Shown here one piece after another: positions 45,530 to 55,186 of a stretch of DNA of 64,000 nt. The position numbers were made by a program, and so were the translations under genes. Below the pieces are notes generated by a model that did no database searches, was not told the DNA's origin, and saw only the letters and a program-made list of their open reading frames with translations. The stretch spans positions 1 to 64,000 of the forward strand of contig JAHJLN010000057.1 in NCBI GenBank assembly GCA_018821715.1, given 5' to 3'. The DNA comes from Pseudomonadota bacterium (lineage in GTDB: Bacteria; Desulfobacterota; Desulfobacteria; Desulfobacterales; Desulfobacteraceae). The number at the start of each line of letters is the position of its first letter. Position 1 is the first letter of the stretch.

Positions 45530-45610
45530 CGGGTGGGAAAAGGAGGGAAATACAGTACAGGACTCGAGGCAGGCAAATGGTAATATTTAAATTTTTAGGA
45601 GGGAAAATCA

Positions 45611-46693
45611 ATGTTTAAGAACAATTTGGTGAAAATTTTAATTTCAATGGTGACATTTGTTTTTGTTTTATCTTTGAATCCAGCTTTGGCTGCAGAAAAA
45701 AAGGTGCTGTTAAAAGTGCCGGTCTGTTTTTCCACAGCCCTTCCAGGACTTGGCAGTACAATCCCATGGGTGGCTGAAAGAATTGAAACAGCCAGTAACG
45801 GTACGCTGAAGATGAACGTGTATGAGCCGGGAAAACTGGTCGCACCTTTTGAAATCCTGGGCGCAGTTTCAGCCGGTAAAATCAATGCCGGATATGCAAC
45901 GGCAGGGTACTGGGCCGGTAAAATCCCAGCATCCCCTATTTTTTCTGCGATTCCCTTTGGCCCGGAAGCAGGGGAAATGCTGGCCTGGCTCTACTATGGA
46001 AATGGTATGAATTTATACCAGGAAATGTATGACAGCCATGGGTATAATGTAAAAGTCCTTGTCTGCGGTGTTATTGCACCGGAAACCTCCGGCTGGTTTA
46101 CCAAAGAAATTCAGAGTGCAGATGATATTAAGGGGTTAAGAATTAGATTTTTTGGTCTTGGCGGGCAGGTCATGCAGAAACTGGGCGCATCTGTCAGCCT
46201 TCTGCCGGGCGGTGAAATTTTCCCTGCACTTGAGAAAAAGGCCATTGACGCCACAGAGTTTTCCATGCCTGCTATTGACGAACGTCTTGGGTTTTATAAA
46301 ATTGCCAAATATAATTACTTTCCCGGCTGGCATCAGCAGGCAACAGCATTTGAACTCCTGATCAACAAAGATGTCTGGAATGGGATGAGTGATCATCAAA
46401 GAATGGTCATTGAAATGCTTTGCAAGGCCGCTACATTGGATGCATTTGCTTATACAGAAGCCATCCAGGCCAAGGCAATGAAAGAGAATGTTGAACATCG
46501 CGGTGTGAAAAACATGTACTGGTCTCCTGAAATGCTGGCCACATATAAATCTGCATGGGAAGAAGTTGCCAAGGAGCAGGCAGAAAAAGATGTCTTTTTT
46601 AAGAAAGTATGGGATGATGTCAGTGCCTTCCGTGCTGAATATAAGACATGGCAGACATATGGATTTCTGCCCCGCCCGGCACCTCCGAAATAA
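45611..46693 (+). CDS. dctP: TRAP transporter substrate-binding protein (TakP/DctP type)
   Basis: 360 residues after TTTTTAGGAGGG. A signal peptide (1-27, ending NPALA) exports it. The mature protein resembles the TakP branch that binds 2-oxo acids and lactate: GLRIRFFGLGGQVMQKLGASVSLLPGGEIFPALEKKAIDATEF carries the conserved arginine that grips the carboxylate (about residue 176), and LGFYKIAKYNYFPGWHQ follows. It delivers a carboxylate to the DctQM membrane part, encoded next. The gap to the SDR gene is 81 bases. Confidence 0.9.
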   Translation: MFKNNLVKILISMVTFVFVLSLNPALAAEKKVLLKVPVCFSTALPGLGSTIPWVAERIETASNGTLKMNVYEPGKLVAPFEILGAVSAGKINAGYATAGYWAGKIPASPIFSAIPFGPEAGEMLAWLYYGNGMNLYQEMYDSHGYNVKVLVCGVIAPETSGWFTKEIQSADDIKGLRIRFFGLGGQVMQKLGASVSLLPGGEIFPALEKKAIDATEFSMPAIDERLGFYKIAKYNYFPGWHQQATAFELLINKDVWNGMSDHQRMVIEMLCKAATLDAFAYTEAIQAKAMKENVEHRGVKNMYWSPEMLATYKSAWEEVAKEQAEKDVFFKKVWDDVSAFRAEYKTWQTYGFLPRPAPPK

Positions 46694-46780
46694 GAACAGG
46701 CAAGCGTAACCGAACGTGTGCGGACAGCCGTGCTGCCCGCACTATTTTTTAAAAAAGTTGATCAATTTCAGGAAAACACC

Positions 46781-47299
46781 ATGAAGACTGAAAAGAGCAG
46801 TTCCGTGAAACTATGCGATTCTCTGGATAAATTTGTAATGGGGATTGGTCATGTGGCCATGTGGAGCAATGGGATCCTCATTTTTGTGATCATCCTCCAG
46901 GTCATTCTCAGGTATGGTTTCGGCCATGGCCTGGTGACCCTGGAAGAATTGCAATGGCACCTTTATGCCGTGGGCATCATGTTTGGGGCATCCTATGCCG
47001 TAACCCTGGACAGCCATATCCGGGTGGATATTATCCATGCCCGGCTTTCTAAAAAATGGCAGGCCCGGTGGGACCTTTTTGGGATTGTTTTTCTGCTGCT
47101 GCCCTTTATCATTATCATTTTTCACCAGAGCCTGGATTTTGTGTATGAATCCTGGCGGGTGGCTGAAAGATCCGATGCGCCCATGGGGCTGCCGTTCCGC
47201 TGGCTGATCAAAGGGGTCATACCGGCCAGTTTCGGTCTTTTGATTGTTTCAGTCGTGTCCCGGGCCATACGAATCATACATAATTTGAAAAGAGGATAG
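46781..47299 (+). CDS. dctQ: TRAP transporter small membrane subunit
   Basis: 172 residues from the ATG at 46781 (AGGAAA 5 bases upstream); an earlier in-frame start at 46718 has no ribosome site. Four hydrophobic helices: MWSNGILIFVIILQVILRYGFG, LYAVGIMFGASYAVTL, LFGIVFLLLPFIIIIFH, and SFGLLIVSVVSRAI. EELQWHLYAVG and the DSHIRVD motif are DctQ hallmarks. It lies three bases before dctM. Confidence 0.9.
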   Translation: MKTEKSSSVKLCDSLDKFVMGIGHVAMWSNGILIFVIILQVILRYGFGHGLVTLEELQWHLYAVGIMFGASYAVTLDSHIRVDIIHARLSKKWQARWDLFGIVFLLLPFIIIIFHQSLDFVYESWRVAERSDAPMGLPFRWLIKGVIPASFGLLIVSVVSRAIRIIHNLKRG

Positions 47300-47302
47300 A
47301 AA

Positions 47303-48688
47303 ATGGAATTTAATGATTACCTGGTCATCGGGATGTTCCTGACCTTTATTTCCCTTTTGTTCACCGGTTTCCCCGTGGCCTGGGTTCTGGGTGGGGTTTC
47401 TGTCCTGTTTACATTTGTGGGGTATATTGCCGATCTTTATTTCGGCACCTGGACAGGACTTGATTATCTTACTCTGGGCATGTCTGTGAACCGAATATTT
47501 AAATTCATGGACAACTGGGTCCTGGTGGCCCTGCCCATGTTTATCTTCATGGGATTGATGCTGGACAGAAGCGGCATTGCAGAGAAATTGATGAAATCCA
47601 TGCAGCATCTGTTTGGAAATGTAAGGGGTGGGCTTGCCGTGACCGTTACCACCATTGGAATTATCCTTGCGGCTTCCACCGGTATTATAGGGGCTTCGGT
47701 TGTCCTTTTAGGGCTTCTTTCCCTGCCGGCAATGATGAAACAGGGGTATTCCAAAACCCTTGCCTTAGGAACCATTGCAGGGTCAGGAACGCTTGGGATC
47801 CTGATTCCGCCGAGTATCATGCTGGTAATCATGGCGGATCAACTGGGCCTGTCTGTCGGAGACCTTTTCATGGGCGCCGTGATTCCCGGTATTATCCTGG
47901 GCGCGCTCTATATCTTTTATATCCTGATTTTCTGTCTGGTGAAACCGGCTGCAGCGCCCCTGGACCAGGATCGCAAACCCTTGGGGTTGAAAGTTATCTG
48001 GGATATTTTTGTCAGCATTCTTCCGCCGGGCCTGTTGATCCTGGCAGTACTTGGATCCATCTTTGCCGGAATGACCACGCCGACTGAAGCAAGCGGTGTG
48101 GGGGCCTTAGGGGCAACCTTGCTGGCATTTGCCAATAAAAAATTGAGCATGAAAGTCATTGTCGAAGTAATGAAATCCTGCTTCAATACAACCGCTTATA
48201 TTTTTGCTATCTTTTTAGGCGCCACCTGTTTTGCCCTTGTTCTGAGGAGCCTGGGAGGGGATAACCTTATAGAAAGAGCGCTTACCGGACTGCCTTTCGG
48301 TCCTCACGGCGTCATGCTGGTGATCCTCGGGGCAGTGTTCCTGCTGGGATTTTTCCTGGACTGGATTGAGATTACCCTGATCGTACTCCCCTTGATTGCG
48401 CCGGTTGTTTCATCCCTTGGATTTGAAATAGATGGGCATGGGGTAGTGGATAACCCGGAACTGATCTGGTTTGTCATGCTGATTGCCGTGACGCTCCAGA
48501 CCTCTTTTTTAACACCGCCTGTGGGATTTGCGTTGTTCTATTTAAAAGGGGTCTGCCCGCCGGAAATAAAGTTGATCGATATTTATAAAGGGGTTGTTCC
48601 GTTTATCATTCTCCAGCTCATCGGCCTTGGCATTATTATCCTCTGGCCACAGCTTGTTATCTGGCTGCCATCGATCGCATACGGATAA
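47303..48688 (+). CDS. dctM: TRAP transporter large membrane subunit
   Basis: 461 residues with about 12 helices. It shows the DctM conserved loops: LMKSMQHLFGNVRGGLAVTV, AASTGIIGASVVLLGLLSLPAMMKQGYS, GTLGILIPPSIMLVI and TPTEASGVGALGA. It forms the Na-coupled carboxylate channel with DctQ and is fed by the DctP protein. The intergenic gap to lutC is 127 bases without a clear terminator or operator, so the lut genes may be read from the same promoter or from a weak internal one. Confidence 0.94.
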   Translation: MEFNDYLVIGMFLTFISLLFTGFPVAWVLGGVSVLFTFVGYIADLYFGTWTGLDYLTLGMSVNRIFKFMDNWVLVALPMFIFMGLMLDRSGIAEKLMKSMQHLFGNVRGGLAVTVTTIGIILAASTGIIGASVVLLGLLSLPAMMKQGYSKTLALGTIAGSGTLGILIPPSIMLVIMADQLGLSVGDLFMGAVIPGIILGALYIFYILIFCLVKPAAAPLDQDRKPLGLKVIWDIFVSILPPGLLILAVLGSIFAGMTTPTEASGVGALGATLLAFANKKLSMKVIVEVMKSCFNTTAYIFAIFLGATCFALVLRSLGGDNLIERALTGLPFGPHGVMLVILGAVFLLGFFLDWIEITLIVLPLIAPVVSSLGFEIDGHGVVDNPELIWFVMLIAVTLQTSFLTPPVGFALFYLKGVCPPEIKLIDIYKGVVPFIILQLIGLGIIILWPQLVIWLPSIAYG

Positions 48689-48815
48689 TAAATTTATATT
48701 GCCCGAGTTAAAAAAAACCGTGATATTCGATGTGGTAATGCTATAGTGGCTAAACCAAACAGCAAATTATCAAGGGGATATTGTATTCAAATTTTGATGA
48801 AAAAGGGTAAGGTCA

Positions 48816-49406
48816 TTGAATAAAGAAAAATTAATATCAAAATTTAAGGAAAAGGCATCCCTGGTTGCAGCCATTGTGCATGAGGTGCCGGGAATAACAG
48901 AGGCCTTAAAAAAGACGGTTGAACTTTGTCTTGAAAAAGATCTTTGTGAAAATCTTATGCCGACCACCCAAACGCCCGGCAATTTAAAAATTATTGCCGC
49001 GCCGAATCTTGAACCGGAAGTTTATGACGCATTGCAGCTGCTGTGTAAAAAAAATGGGATCACCCTGATAAAAGAGGATGTGCGACATCACCCCGGCGGA
49101 ATTGAGATGGGGGTGACGGTTATGGATTTTGGCATTGCAGAAACCGGCACCCTTGTATTGAATTCGGATTCAGAGGAAACAAGACTGTCCACCATGTTAT
49201 GTGAAACCCATGTGGCCATTTTAAAAACGTCTGATATTCGGGAAACCGCCCTGATAATGTCAGAGGAGCTCAATGAGATGGTAAAAAAACCGTCATCTTA
49301 TACTGCTTTTATAACCGGTGCCAGCAGAACAGCAGATATTGAACGGGTTCTTGCCATTGGCGTTCACGGACCTCTGGCACTTCATATCCTGTTGACAGGG
49401 GATTGA
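48816..49406 (+). CDS. lutC: LutC-type lactate utilisation protein (LUD domain)
   Basis: 196 residues from a TTG at 48816-48818 preceded by AAGG. The LUD (DUF162) pattern is clear: LIKEDVRHHPGGIEMGVTVMDFGIAETGTLVLNSDSEETRLSTMLCETHVAIL, closing with GASRTADIERVLAIGVHGPLALHILL. In Bacillus LutABC and the related LldEFG of Shewanella and sulfate reducers this subunit is required for L-lactate oxidation. Its stop overlaps the ribosome site of the fused LutB-LutA gene. Confidence 0.87.
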   Translation: MNKEKLISKFKEKASLVAAIVHEVPGITEALKKTVELCLEKDLCENLMPTTQTPGNLKIIAAPNLEPEVYDALQLLCKKNGITLIKEDVRHHPGGIEMGVTVMDFGIAETGTLVLNSDSEETRLSTMLCETHVAILKTSDIRETALIMSEELNEMVKKPSSYTAFITGASRTADIERVLAIGVHGPLALHILLTGD

Positions 49407-49408
49407 TC

Positions 49409-51562
49409 ATGGAAAAAAAAGAAAGTTTTAAAGAATATAAAGACCGGCTTGACACTGCCCTGGAAAATGATTTTTTAAGAACTGCCATGGATAATTTTGC
49501 TGTGGCATACAGGACATCACGGGTCACGGCTTTTTTGGAAATGGATGTGGATGCTGTTATTAAAGAAGTGGCTGCCATCAAGGCCGATGCAGTAAAAAAT
49601 AATGACCGTCTGCTTTCCCGGTTTATCTCAAAAGCCAAAGAAAACGGTATCACGGTTCATCTGGCAGATACGGCTGAGGATGCCAACCGCATCATTTCAC
49701 AGATTGCAGAACAGACCCGGTCCAAAAAAATAGTCAAATCAAAATCCATGACCGCAGAAGAGATCCACCTGAATCAATGGCTGGAAAATAAAGGCCTTGA
49801 GGTGACGGAAACAGATCTTGGGGAATGGATCGTGCAGCTGAGAAAAGAAGGCCCGTCCCACATGGTCATGCCGGCCATCCACCTGTCCCGCCACCAGGTG
49901 GCGGAGTTGTTTTCCGATGTTACAAAAAAACACCAGGATTCTGAAATAGAAAATCTGGTTAAAGTTGCCCGACGGCAGCTCAGGGAAAAATATATCCAGG
50001 CGGATATGGGGATAACAGGCGCCAATTATGCCATTGCAGAAACAGGCACCCTAGGGATTGTCACAAATGAAGGCAATGCAAGGCTGGTGTCCACCCTGCC
50101 CAAAGTTCATGTGGCCCTTGTTGGAATCGATAAGCTTGTGCCGTCCATAAAAGACGCGCTCAGTATTAACCGGATTTTGCCGAGGAATGCCACGGGCCAG
50201 GCCATCACTTCCTATGTCACCTGGATTACCGGACCTTCGGAATGTAAGACCGCGCCTGAAGAAAAACGGCAGATGCATATTGTATTTCTGGATAACGGTC
50301 GAAAAAAAATTGCACAGGATCCTGTGTTTGCCCAGGTGCTTCAGTGCGTCAGGTGCGGGGCCTGTGCCAATGTCTGTCCGGTTTACCGGATGGTCGGCGG
50401 ACACCGCATGGGGTATATCTATATCGGGGCCATCGGCCTGATTACCACCTATTTTTTTCATGGCAGCCAGAATGCAAAACATCTGGTGCAGAACTGCACC
50501 AACTGCGGGGCCTGTAAAGCGGTCTGCGCAGGGGGCATTGACCTGCCAAGGCTTATCAAGGAAATTCATTCTAAAATTCAGGATGAACTGGGGCATCCGT
50601 TAAAAAGTCTGCTGCTGGGAAAGATGTTGAAAAACAGGAAGCTGTTTCACAGGCTCTTAAGAACGGCAAGCCTTGCCCAGAAACCGATGACCGGCGGAAC
50701 CCCTTATCTGCGTCATCTGCCCATGATATTCTCAAAAGACCACAATTTCAGGATCCTGCCGGCCATCACGGATAAACCTTTCCGTGACCGGTTTGAAAGT
50801 TTGTGCTCACCCGTTAAAAAACCAACGTGTAGAATTGCCATTTTTTCCGGCTGTGTCCAGGATTTTGTCTATCCGGAGCACCTGGAAGCTGCCATGGAAT
50901 TGTTCCATGGAGCAGGTGTACAGGTTGAATTTCCCATGGATCAGTCCTGCTGTGGGCTTCCGGCGCTGATGATGGGTGAAAAGCAGGCTGCCGTGGATGT
51001 GGGGCTTTCAAATATCAAGGCTTTTAAAAATCTTGATGTTGATTATATTGTCACCCTTTGCGCATCCTGTGCCTCTCATCTTAAAAACCACGTGCCGGAC
51101 CTTGTTGAAAATTATGCGGCAAAAGAGGCGGCTCAATTTTCTGAAAAGATCATGGTACTCAGCCAGTTCATCAATAAAGTGATGGGAATCAACCATATTA
51201 AAAACACTGCCGATGCCGCCAAGACCGCCTTTCATTCTCCCTGTCATCTGTGCCGGGGGCTTGGTATCCGGACAGATCCAAAAACAGTGATTGCCCACTC
51301 GGGTCACGACTATGTTAAAACAGATGAAGAAGAGACCTGCTGCGGGTTCGGGGGGAGTTTTTCCGTCAATTTTCCTGGGGTTTCAAAAGAAATTTTAACT
51401 CGAAAACTGGATGATGTTGAAAAATCAGGGGCCACTCTTTTAGTGACGGAATGCCCGGGATGTGTTATGCAGCTTGAAGGCGGGGCTTTAAAGCAGAACA
51501 GAAATTTTAAAGTAAAACATTTAAGTCAGATTCTTCAACCCTCGAGACCATCATCAACCTGA
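49409..51562 (+). CDS. LutB-LutA (LldF-LldE) fusion, L-lactate oxidation Fe-S protein
   Basis: 717 residues from the ATG at 49409 (AGGGG 7 bases upstream). The N-terminal 300 residues are a LUD domain (ITGANYAIAETGTLGIVTNEGNARLVS). Two 4Fe-4S motifs follow: CVRCGACANVCP (about 313-324) and CTNCGACKAVCAGG, where the usual final CP is CA. The last 250 residues are two CCG domains (FSGCVQDFVYPEHLEAAM... QSCCGLPAL; CASCASHLKN; FHSPCHLCRGLG... ETCCGFGGSFSVNFPG; CPGCVMQ), which in other bacteria form the separate LutA/LldE protein. Sulfate reducers have been described with such a fused subunit in their lactate operons, as I recall. The electron acceptor is probably menaquinone or a membrane complex. 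Confidence 0.88.
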   Translation: MEKKESFKEYKDRLDTALENDFLRTAMDNFAVAYRTSRVTAFLEMDVDAVIKEVAAIKADAVKNNDRLLSRFISKAKENGITVHLADTAEDANRIISQIAEQTRSKKIVKSKSMTAEEIHLNQWLENKGLEVTETDLGEWIVQLRKEGPSHMVMPAIHLSRHQVAELFSDVTKKHQDSEIENLVKVARRQLREKYIQADMGITGANYAIAETGTLGIVTNEGNARLVSTLPKVHVALVGIDKLVPSIKDALSINRILPRNATGQAITSYVTWITGPSECKTAPEEKRQMHIVFLDNGRKKIAQDPVFAQVLQCVRCGACANVCPVYRMVGGHRMGYIYIGAIGLITTYFFHGSQNAKHLVQNCTNCGACKAVCAGGIDLPRLIKEIHSKIQDELGHPLKSLLLGKMLKNRKLFHRLLRTASLAQKPMTGGTPYLRHLPMIFSKDHNFRILPAITDKPFRDRFESLCSPVKKPTCRIAIFSGCVQDFVYPEHLEAAMELFHGAGVQVEFPMDQSCCGLPALMMGEKQAAVDVGLSNIKAFKNLDVDYIVTLCASCASHLKNHVPDLVENYAAKEAAQFSEKIMVLSQFINKVMGINHIKNTADAAKTAFHSPCHLCRGLGIRTDPKTVIAHSGHDYVKTDEEETCCGFGGSFSVNFPGVSKEILTRKLDDVEKSGATLLVTECPGCVMQLEGGALKQNRNFKVKHLSQILQPSRPSST

Positions 51563-51613
51563 AAAAAAGGGTGGACCTAAGGTCTTAACGGGTTGATCAA
51601 TCAAATGGTGTGA

Positions 51614-52435
51614 ATGATGAAACTCATCATTGTGGGACTTGGTTTTGGCCTGGTGTGCTACATGTTTATTCTTGCGGCACTCTATTTTTTTCAGGGCAAA
51701 CTTTTGTTTTTTCCGGGTTCAACCCGATTCGAAGACTGTCCTGAGATGGAAAAACGTCATGCCGCAGCTGAAACCTTCGGAGATATCCGCTACTATCTTC
51801 AGATAAAAAAGGATGCGGATTCCTGGATTGTCATCTTTCACGGGAATGCCGGTAATGCCTGCGATCGCATCTATTTTCTTGACCTGTTAAAAAACACCAC
51901 TTCCAATCTGGCAGTCTTTGAATACCCGGGTTTTGGGAAAGACTTGAATGTGCCCGGTGAAACCATTATTCTTAAGCAAGCCCTTGAACTGATTCTTTAT
52001 ATCAAAAAAAAGGATGCAGCACATCTGCCGGTTTACCTTATGGGGGAGTCCCTGGGAACCGGGGTGGCCACCTTTGTTGCAACCCGTACCGATATCAGAG
52101 GCTTGATTCTTATCTCCGCTTATCCTTCCCTTGCCCAGGTGGGCCAGTATCATTATCCTTTGTTTCCGGTAAACTATTTAATAAGACACAAATTTAAGGC
52201 TCACGCCTGGGCCGGACAAACGGCAACGCCGGTGATTCTTTTTCATGGCAGTAATGATGATATTATTCCCATTCATTTTGCCAGGCGCCAGGTTTTAAAT
52301 TTTACGGGTGAAAAAGAGCTGGTTGAGATTCCGGGTTGCGGGCACAATGATATTGTCGATGTTGGCGAAACAATTTTAAAACAAAACATCCAAAAGTTTA
52401 TATCAAAAACGGTTGGTGCTGTTTCAAATAAATAA
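51614..52435 (+). CDS. alpha/beta hydrolase, membrane-anchored BEM46-like
   Basis: 273 residues. One N-terminal helix (about 4-28, LIIVGLGFGLVCYMFILAALYFF) anchors it, and the fold begins FHGNAGNACDRIYFLD. The nucleophile elbow is GESLGTG (about residue 145), the acid is in FHGSNDDIIP and the catalytic histidine in IPGCGHND. The family covers serine hydrolases of broad or unknown substrate. It is a single plus-strand gene, convergent with trmB. Confidence 0.86.
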   Translation: MMKLIIVGLGFGLVCYMFILAALYFFQGKLLFFPGSTRFEDCPEMEKRHAAAETFGDIRYYLQIKKDADSWIVIFHGNAGNACDRIYFLDLLKNTTSNLAVFEYPGFGKDLNVPGETIILKQALELILYIKKKDAAHLPVYLMGESLGTGVATFVATRTDIRGLILISAYPSLAQVGQYHYPLFPVNYLIRHKFKAHAWAGQTATPVILFHGSNDDIIPIHFARRQVLNFTGEKELVEIPGCGHNDIVDVGETILKQNIQKFISKTVGAVSNK

Positions 52436-52452
52436 TAAATTATCGTGGTTTG

Positions 52453-53112
52453 TCAGTTCAGTGTAAAGGCCATGTATTTGATGGTCTTTCCCTTTGATTG
52501 TGCAGCTTTCTCAAACGCGGAAACAATGTCAGGCGCACCGATGGTGCAGTCTTCAGTTTCATGGATATTGTCTGATGCCTGGACAACACATCCGCCAAAG
52601 TGTTCAACAGATTTCCGGGTGTAAGTGTAGAGCAGATCGCTGTCCGTCTTCAAATGTACTGTACCGCCGGGGATGAGCAGGTGTGCATATGCGTCCAGAA
52701 AGGGGGCGGCAGACAGCCGGCACTTGACGGTCCGTTTTTTCGGGTGGGGGTCAGGAAAGGTAAGCCAGATTTCATGTATGGATTGTTCGACAAAGAATTC
52801 CTTTATCCGTTCGATCCGGGACCGAAGGAAAAGAACATTTTCAAGGCCGTGGGCAATGGCTTTTTCTGCGCCGACACACATGCGATGACTCTTGCTGTCG
52901 ATTCCCACGCAAAGCCTTTGGGAATCGGCAGCAGCAAAGGCAAGGCTGTATTCACCTTTGCCGCACCCAAGTTCGAGAACTTTTTCCATGTTTTGGTAGC
53001 GTTCCTCATACCAGGGATATGAAGCCGGTGGTCGGGACTCGCCAAACAAGGAAAAGGTCACATTGGGCAGATATTTGACGCGTTCGTATTTGTGAAGTTT
53101 GTTTTTTGACAT
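52453..53112 (-). CDS. trmB: tRNA (guanine46-N7)-methyltransferase
   Basis: 219 residues from the ATG at 53110-53112; the open frame goes on to 53217 but the added residues do not look like the family. The SAM motif is LELGCGKGEYSLAFA (about 46-60), followed by VGIDSKSHR and the TrmB signature WLTFPDPHPKKR (about 116-127), then GGTVHLKTDSDLLYTYT. It makes m7G46 in the variable loop of tRNA. The hybrid kinase gene ends 105 bases upstream. Confidence 0.93.
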   Translation of the reverse strand: MSKNKLHKYERVKYLPNVTFSLFGESRPPASYPWYEERYQNMEKVLELGCGKGEYSLAFAAADSQRLCVGIDSKSHRMCVGAEKAIAHGLENVLFLRSRIERIKEFFVEQSIHEIWLTFPDPHPKKRTVKCRLSAAPFLDAYAHLLIPGGTVHLKTDSDLLYTYTRKSVEHFGGCVVQASDNIHETEDCTIGAPDIVSAFEKAAQSKGKTIKYMAFTLN

Positions 53113-53217
53113 GGTGAAAATTTTAACTTTCTTGAAATTTGTCCAAGGCCAGGAGATAGGAGAAATAAAATTCAGTGTCAACCGATGAATCCCTGATTGT
53201 TTGAAAAAGAGTTCCAT

Positions 53218-55158
53218 TCAATCTGTATATTGCCTGATTTTACAGTTAAGCTGCTTGATGGAAAATGGTTTTTCGATCAAGTCGGAAAACCCGAAATCTT
53301 TGTATCTTTTGATATTCACATCATCGGAATGCCCGGTCATGAGAATCCCCCTGATATCGGGATCTGTCTTTTTAAGCTGTGCCATGGTTGGATATCCGCC
53401 CAAGCCGTTGTGGATATCAAAATCAAGCAGGGCAAGATCAATTTTTTTGCCACTGGCGTTGGCTTTTTTGCAAATTTCAATGGCCTGAGTCCCGTTTGAT
53501 GCCAGAAGGGTTTCATACCCCATTCGGGTTAACAGCTGGGAAATGACCTCCAGGATCAGTTCGTCATCATCCATGACCAGCATCCTTTTTACATTTTTAT
53601 TCAAAATAGATTCAGTTGGATGGGGATGCATTTCTTTTCCCTTGTTCTCTAACTCTTTCCCATTGAAAACCGGTAGAAAAATGTAAGCAGTTGTTCCTTT
53701 TTTTGTGATGGATTCAATATGAACTGTGCCGCCATGTCTTGCAATGATGGACCAGGCAATACTCAGGCCAAGACCGGTGCTTTTTTTATTGTCCAATGGT
53801 TTGGTAGTAAAATAGGGATTAAAAATCATGTCCAGATGATCCCGGGAGATGCCGCGGCCTGAATCTGTAATGGAAATGGAAATTCGGGGATTTTTTAATT
53901 CCTGTTCCAGGTATCGCACAGATACATCAATTCGGCCGATGCCATCCATGGATTCTATGGAGTTCTGAAGAATGTTTTTTATGGCAGCCTCTATCTGGTC
54001 AGGGTCTGCATAAAAATTGCCTGGAATTTTATCGGATTCAAATGTATAGATAATTTTTTCAGGGTCAAGGGTTTTTTCCAGCGTCTGTCGGATAAGACTT
54101 TCAATATTGATTTTTGCTTTGACCGGTCCGCCGCCTCTTGCAAAAGAAATCAGCTTTGATGATATGCTCTTGGCTTGCAGAACGCCTTTTTCAGCAATTT
54201 GAAGAAATTTTTGTGTTTCACTGTCCGGGCAGGTGAGTTGGGCAAGGTTGATATTCCCTATGATCATAGACAGGGTATTGTTGAAATCATGGGCAACCCC
54301 GCCTGCAAGGGTACCGATGCTTTCAAGCTTTTTGGACGTTTCAATGGCTTTTTCAAATTCCCGGAATAATTTTTCATGTTCTTTTTTTTGTGTGATATCA
54401 AAGGCAGTCTCCAGCCGGACAATCCTTTTATCGTACCATTCAATGGCCTTATCAACAATACTGTACCAGCGAAGGTTCCGAGTGTTGCAAAATTCCCACT
54501 CATAGGGCTCTCCTTGGCTCCCGTCCGGATTGAGCAGCCGTTTGTTCGTACAGAAAGGACAGGGTCCTGCCTGGTCCTTCTGAATAACCTGCCAGCATTT
54601 TTGTCTTTCAAGGGCCAGTGGGTTATAAGATCCAAAAGTTTTCATAAATTTTTTATTGGCATAAATCAGGTCATGTGTCTGTATATCCGAAACATAAACG
54701 ATGGCCTCCATGGAATCAAAGATACTCTTGAATATGGTAAACCCCTGTTCATTTTTCTTTTTTTGAGTGGCGCGGTTTATCAGCTGATCATATCTGTTTT
54801 CCGCTTTTTCAATGGCATCATACAGATCCTTCATGTCTTTAACCGGTTTTCGCAGATAATCAAAAGCATTGTTCTGTTTTAATGCATCAGCTGCACTATC
54901 AACAGTTGCATATCCGGTAAGAAAGATGATCTGAACATAAGGGTCAATTGTTTTTAGTTCATGCATCAGTTCAATACCGCCCATTTCATCCATCTGAATG
55001 TCAGAGATTACAACCTTGAACAAACTGGTTTTAAAGATTTCAATGGCATCAGGGCCATTGGATGCGGTTTGAACAAAAAAACCTTTGTTTTCAAACAATA
55101 CCTTGAATGATTTTATCAGGTGCGGCTCGTCGTCAACAATAAGAAGTTTTTTTCCCAT
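53218..55158 (-). CDS. hybrid histidine kinase (REC-PAS-HisKA-HATPase-REC)
   Basis: 646 residues, soluble. An N-terminal receiver (LIVDDEPHLIKSF, phospho-aspartate in ISDIQMDEMGG near 54), a PAS domain (about 140-255) with an unusual CPFC motif (GPCPFCTNKRLLNPDG), HisKA (GTLAGGVAHDFNNTLSMIIGN, H near 290), HATPase (ILQNSIESM, DSGRGIS, STGLGLSIAWSII), and a second receiver at the C-terminus (RMLVMDDDELILEVIS; LLDFDIHNGLGG). The CPFC segment may bind a metal or act as a redox switch. It lies 28 bases after a small gene in the same direction. Confidence 0.9.
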   Translation of the reverse strand: MGKKLLIVDDEPHLIKSFKVLFENKGFFVQTASNGPDAIEIFKTSLFKVVISDIQMDEMGGIELMHELKTIDPYVQIIFLTGYATVDSAADALKQNNAFDYLRKPVKDMKDLYDAIEKAENRYDQLINRATQKKKNEQGFTIFKSIFDSMEAIVYVSDIQTHDLIYANKKFMKTFGSYNPLALERQKCWQVIQKDQAGPCPFCTNKRLLNPDGSQGEPYEWEFCNTRNLRWYSIVDKAIEWYDKRIVRLETAFDITQKKEHEKLFREFEKAIETSKKLESIGTLAGGVAHDFNNTLSMIIGNINLAQLTCPDSETQKFLQIAEKGVLQAKSISSKLISFARGGGPVKAKINIESLIRQTLEKTLDPEKIIYTFESDKIPGNFYADPDQIEAAIKNILQNSIESMDGIGRIDVSVRYLEQELKNPRISISITDSGRGISRDHLDMIFNPYFTTKPLDNKKSTGLGLSIAWSIIARHGGTVHIESITKKGTTAYIFLPVFNGKELENKGKEMHPHPTESILNKNVKRMLVMDDDELILEVISQLLTRMGYETLLASNGTQAIEICKKANASGKKIDLALLDFDIHNGLGGYPTMAQLKKTDPDIRGILMTGHSDDVNIKRYKDFGFSDLIEKPFSIKQLNCKIRQYTD

Positions 55159-55186
55159 GATTTTGCGGATACTCCTTTAAATTCAC

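Noticed and set aside
53113-53217. 35-residue N-terminal extension of TrmB
   Set aside because: The added residues do not fit the family and there is no ribosome site; MSKNKLHKYERVKYL is a usual TrmB start.
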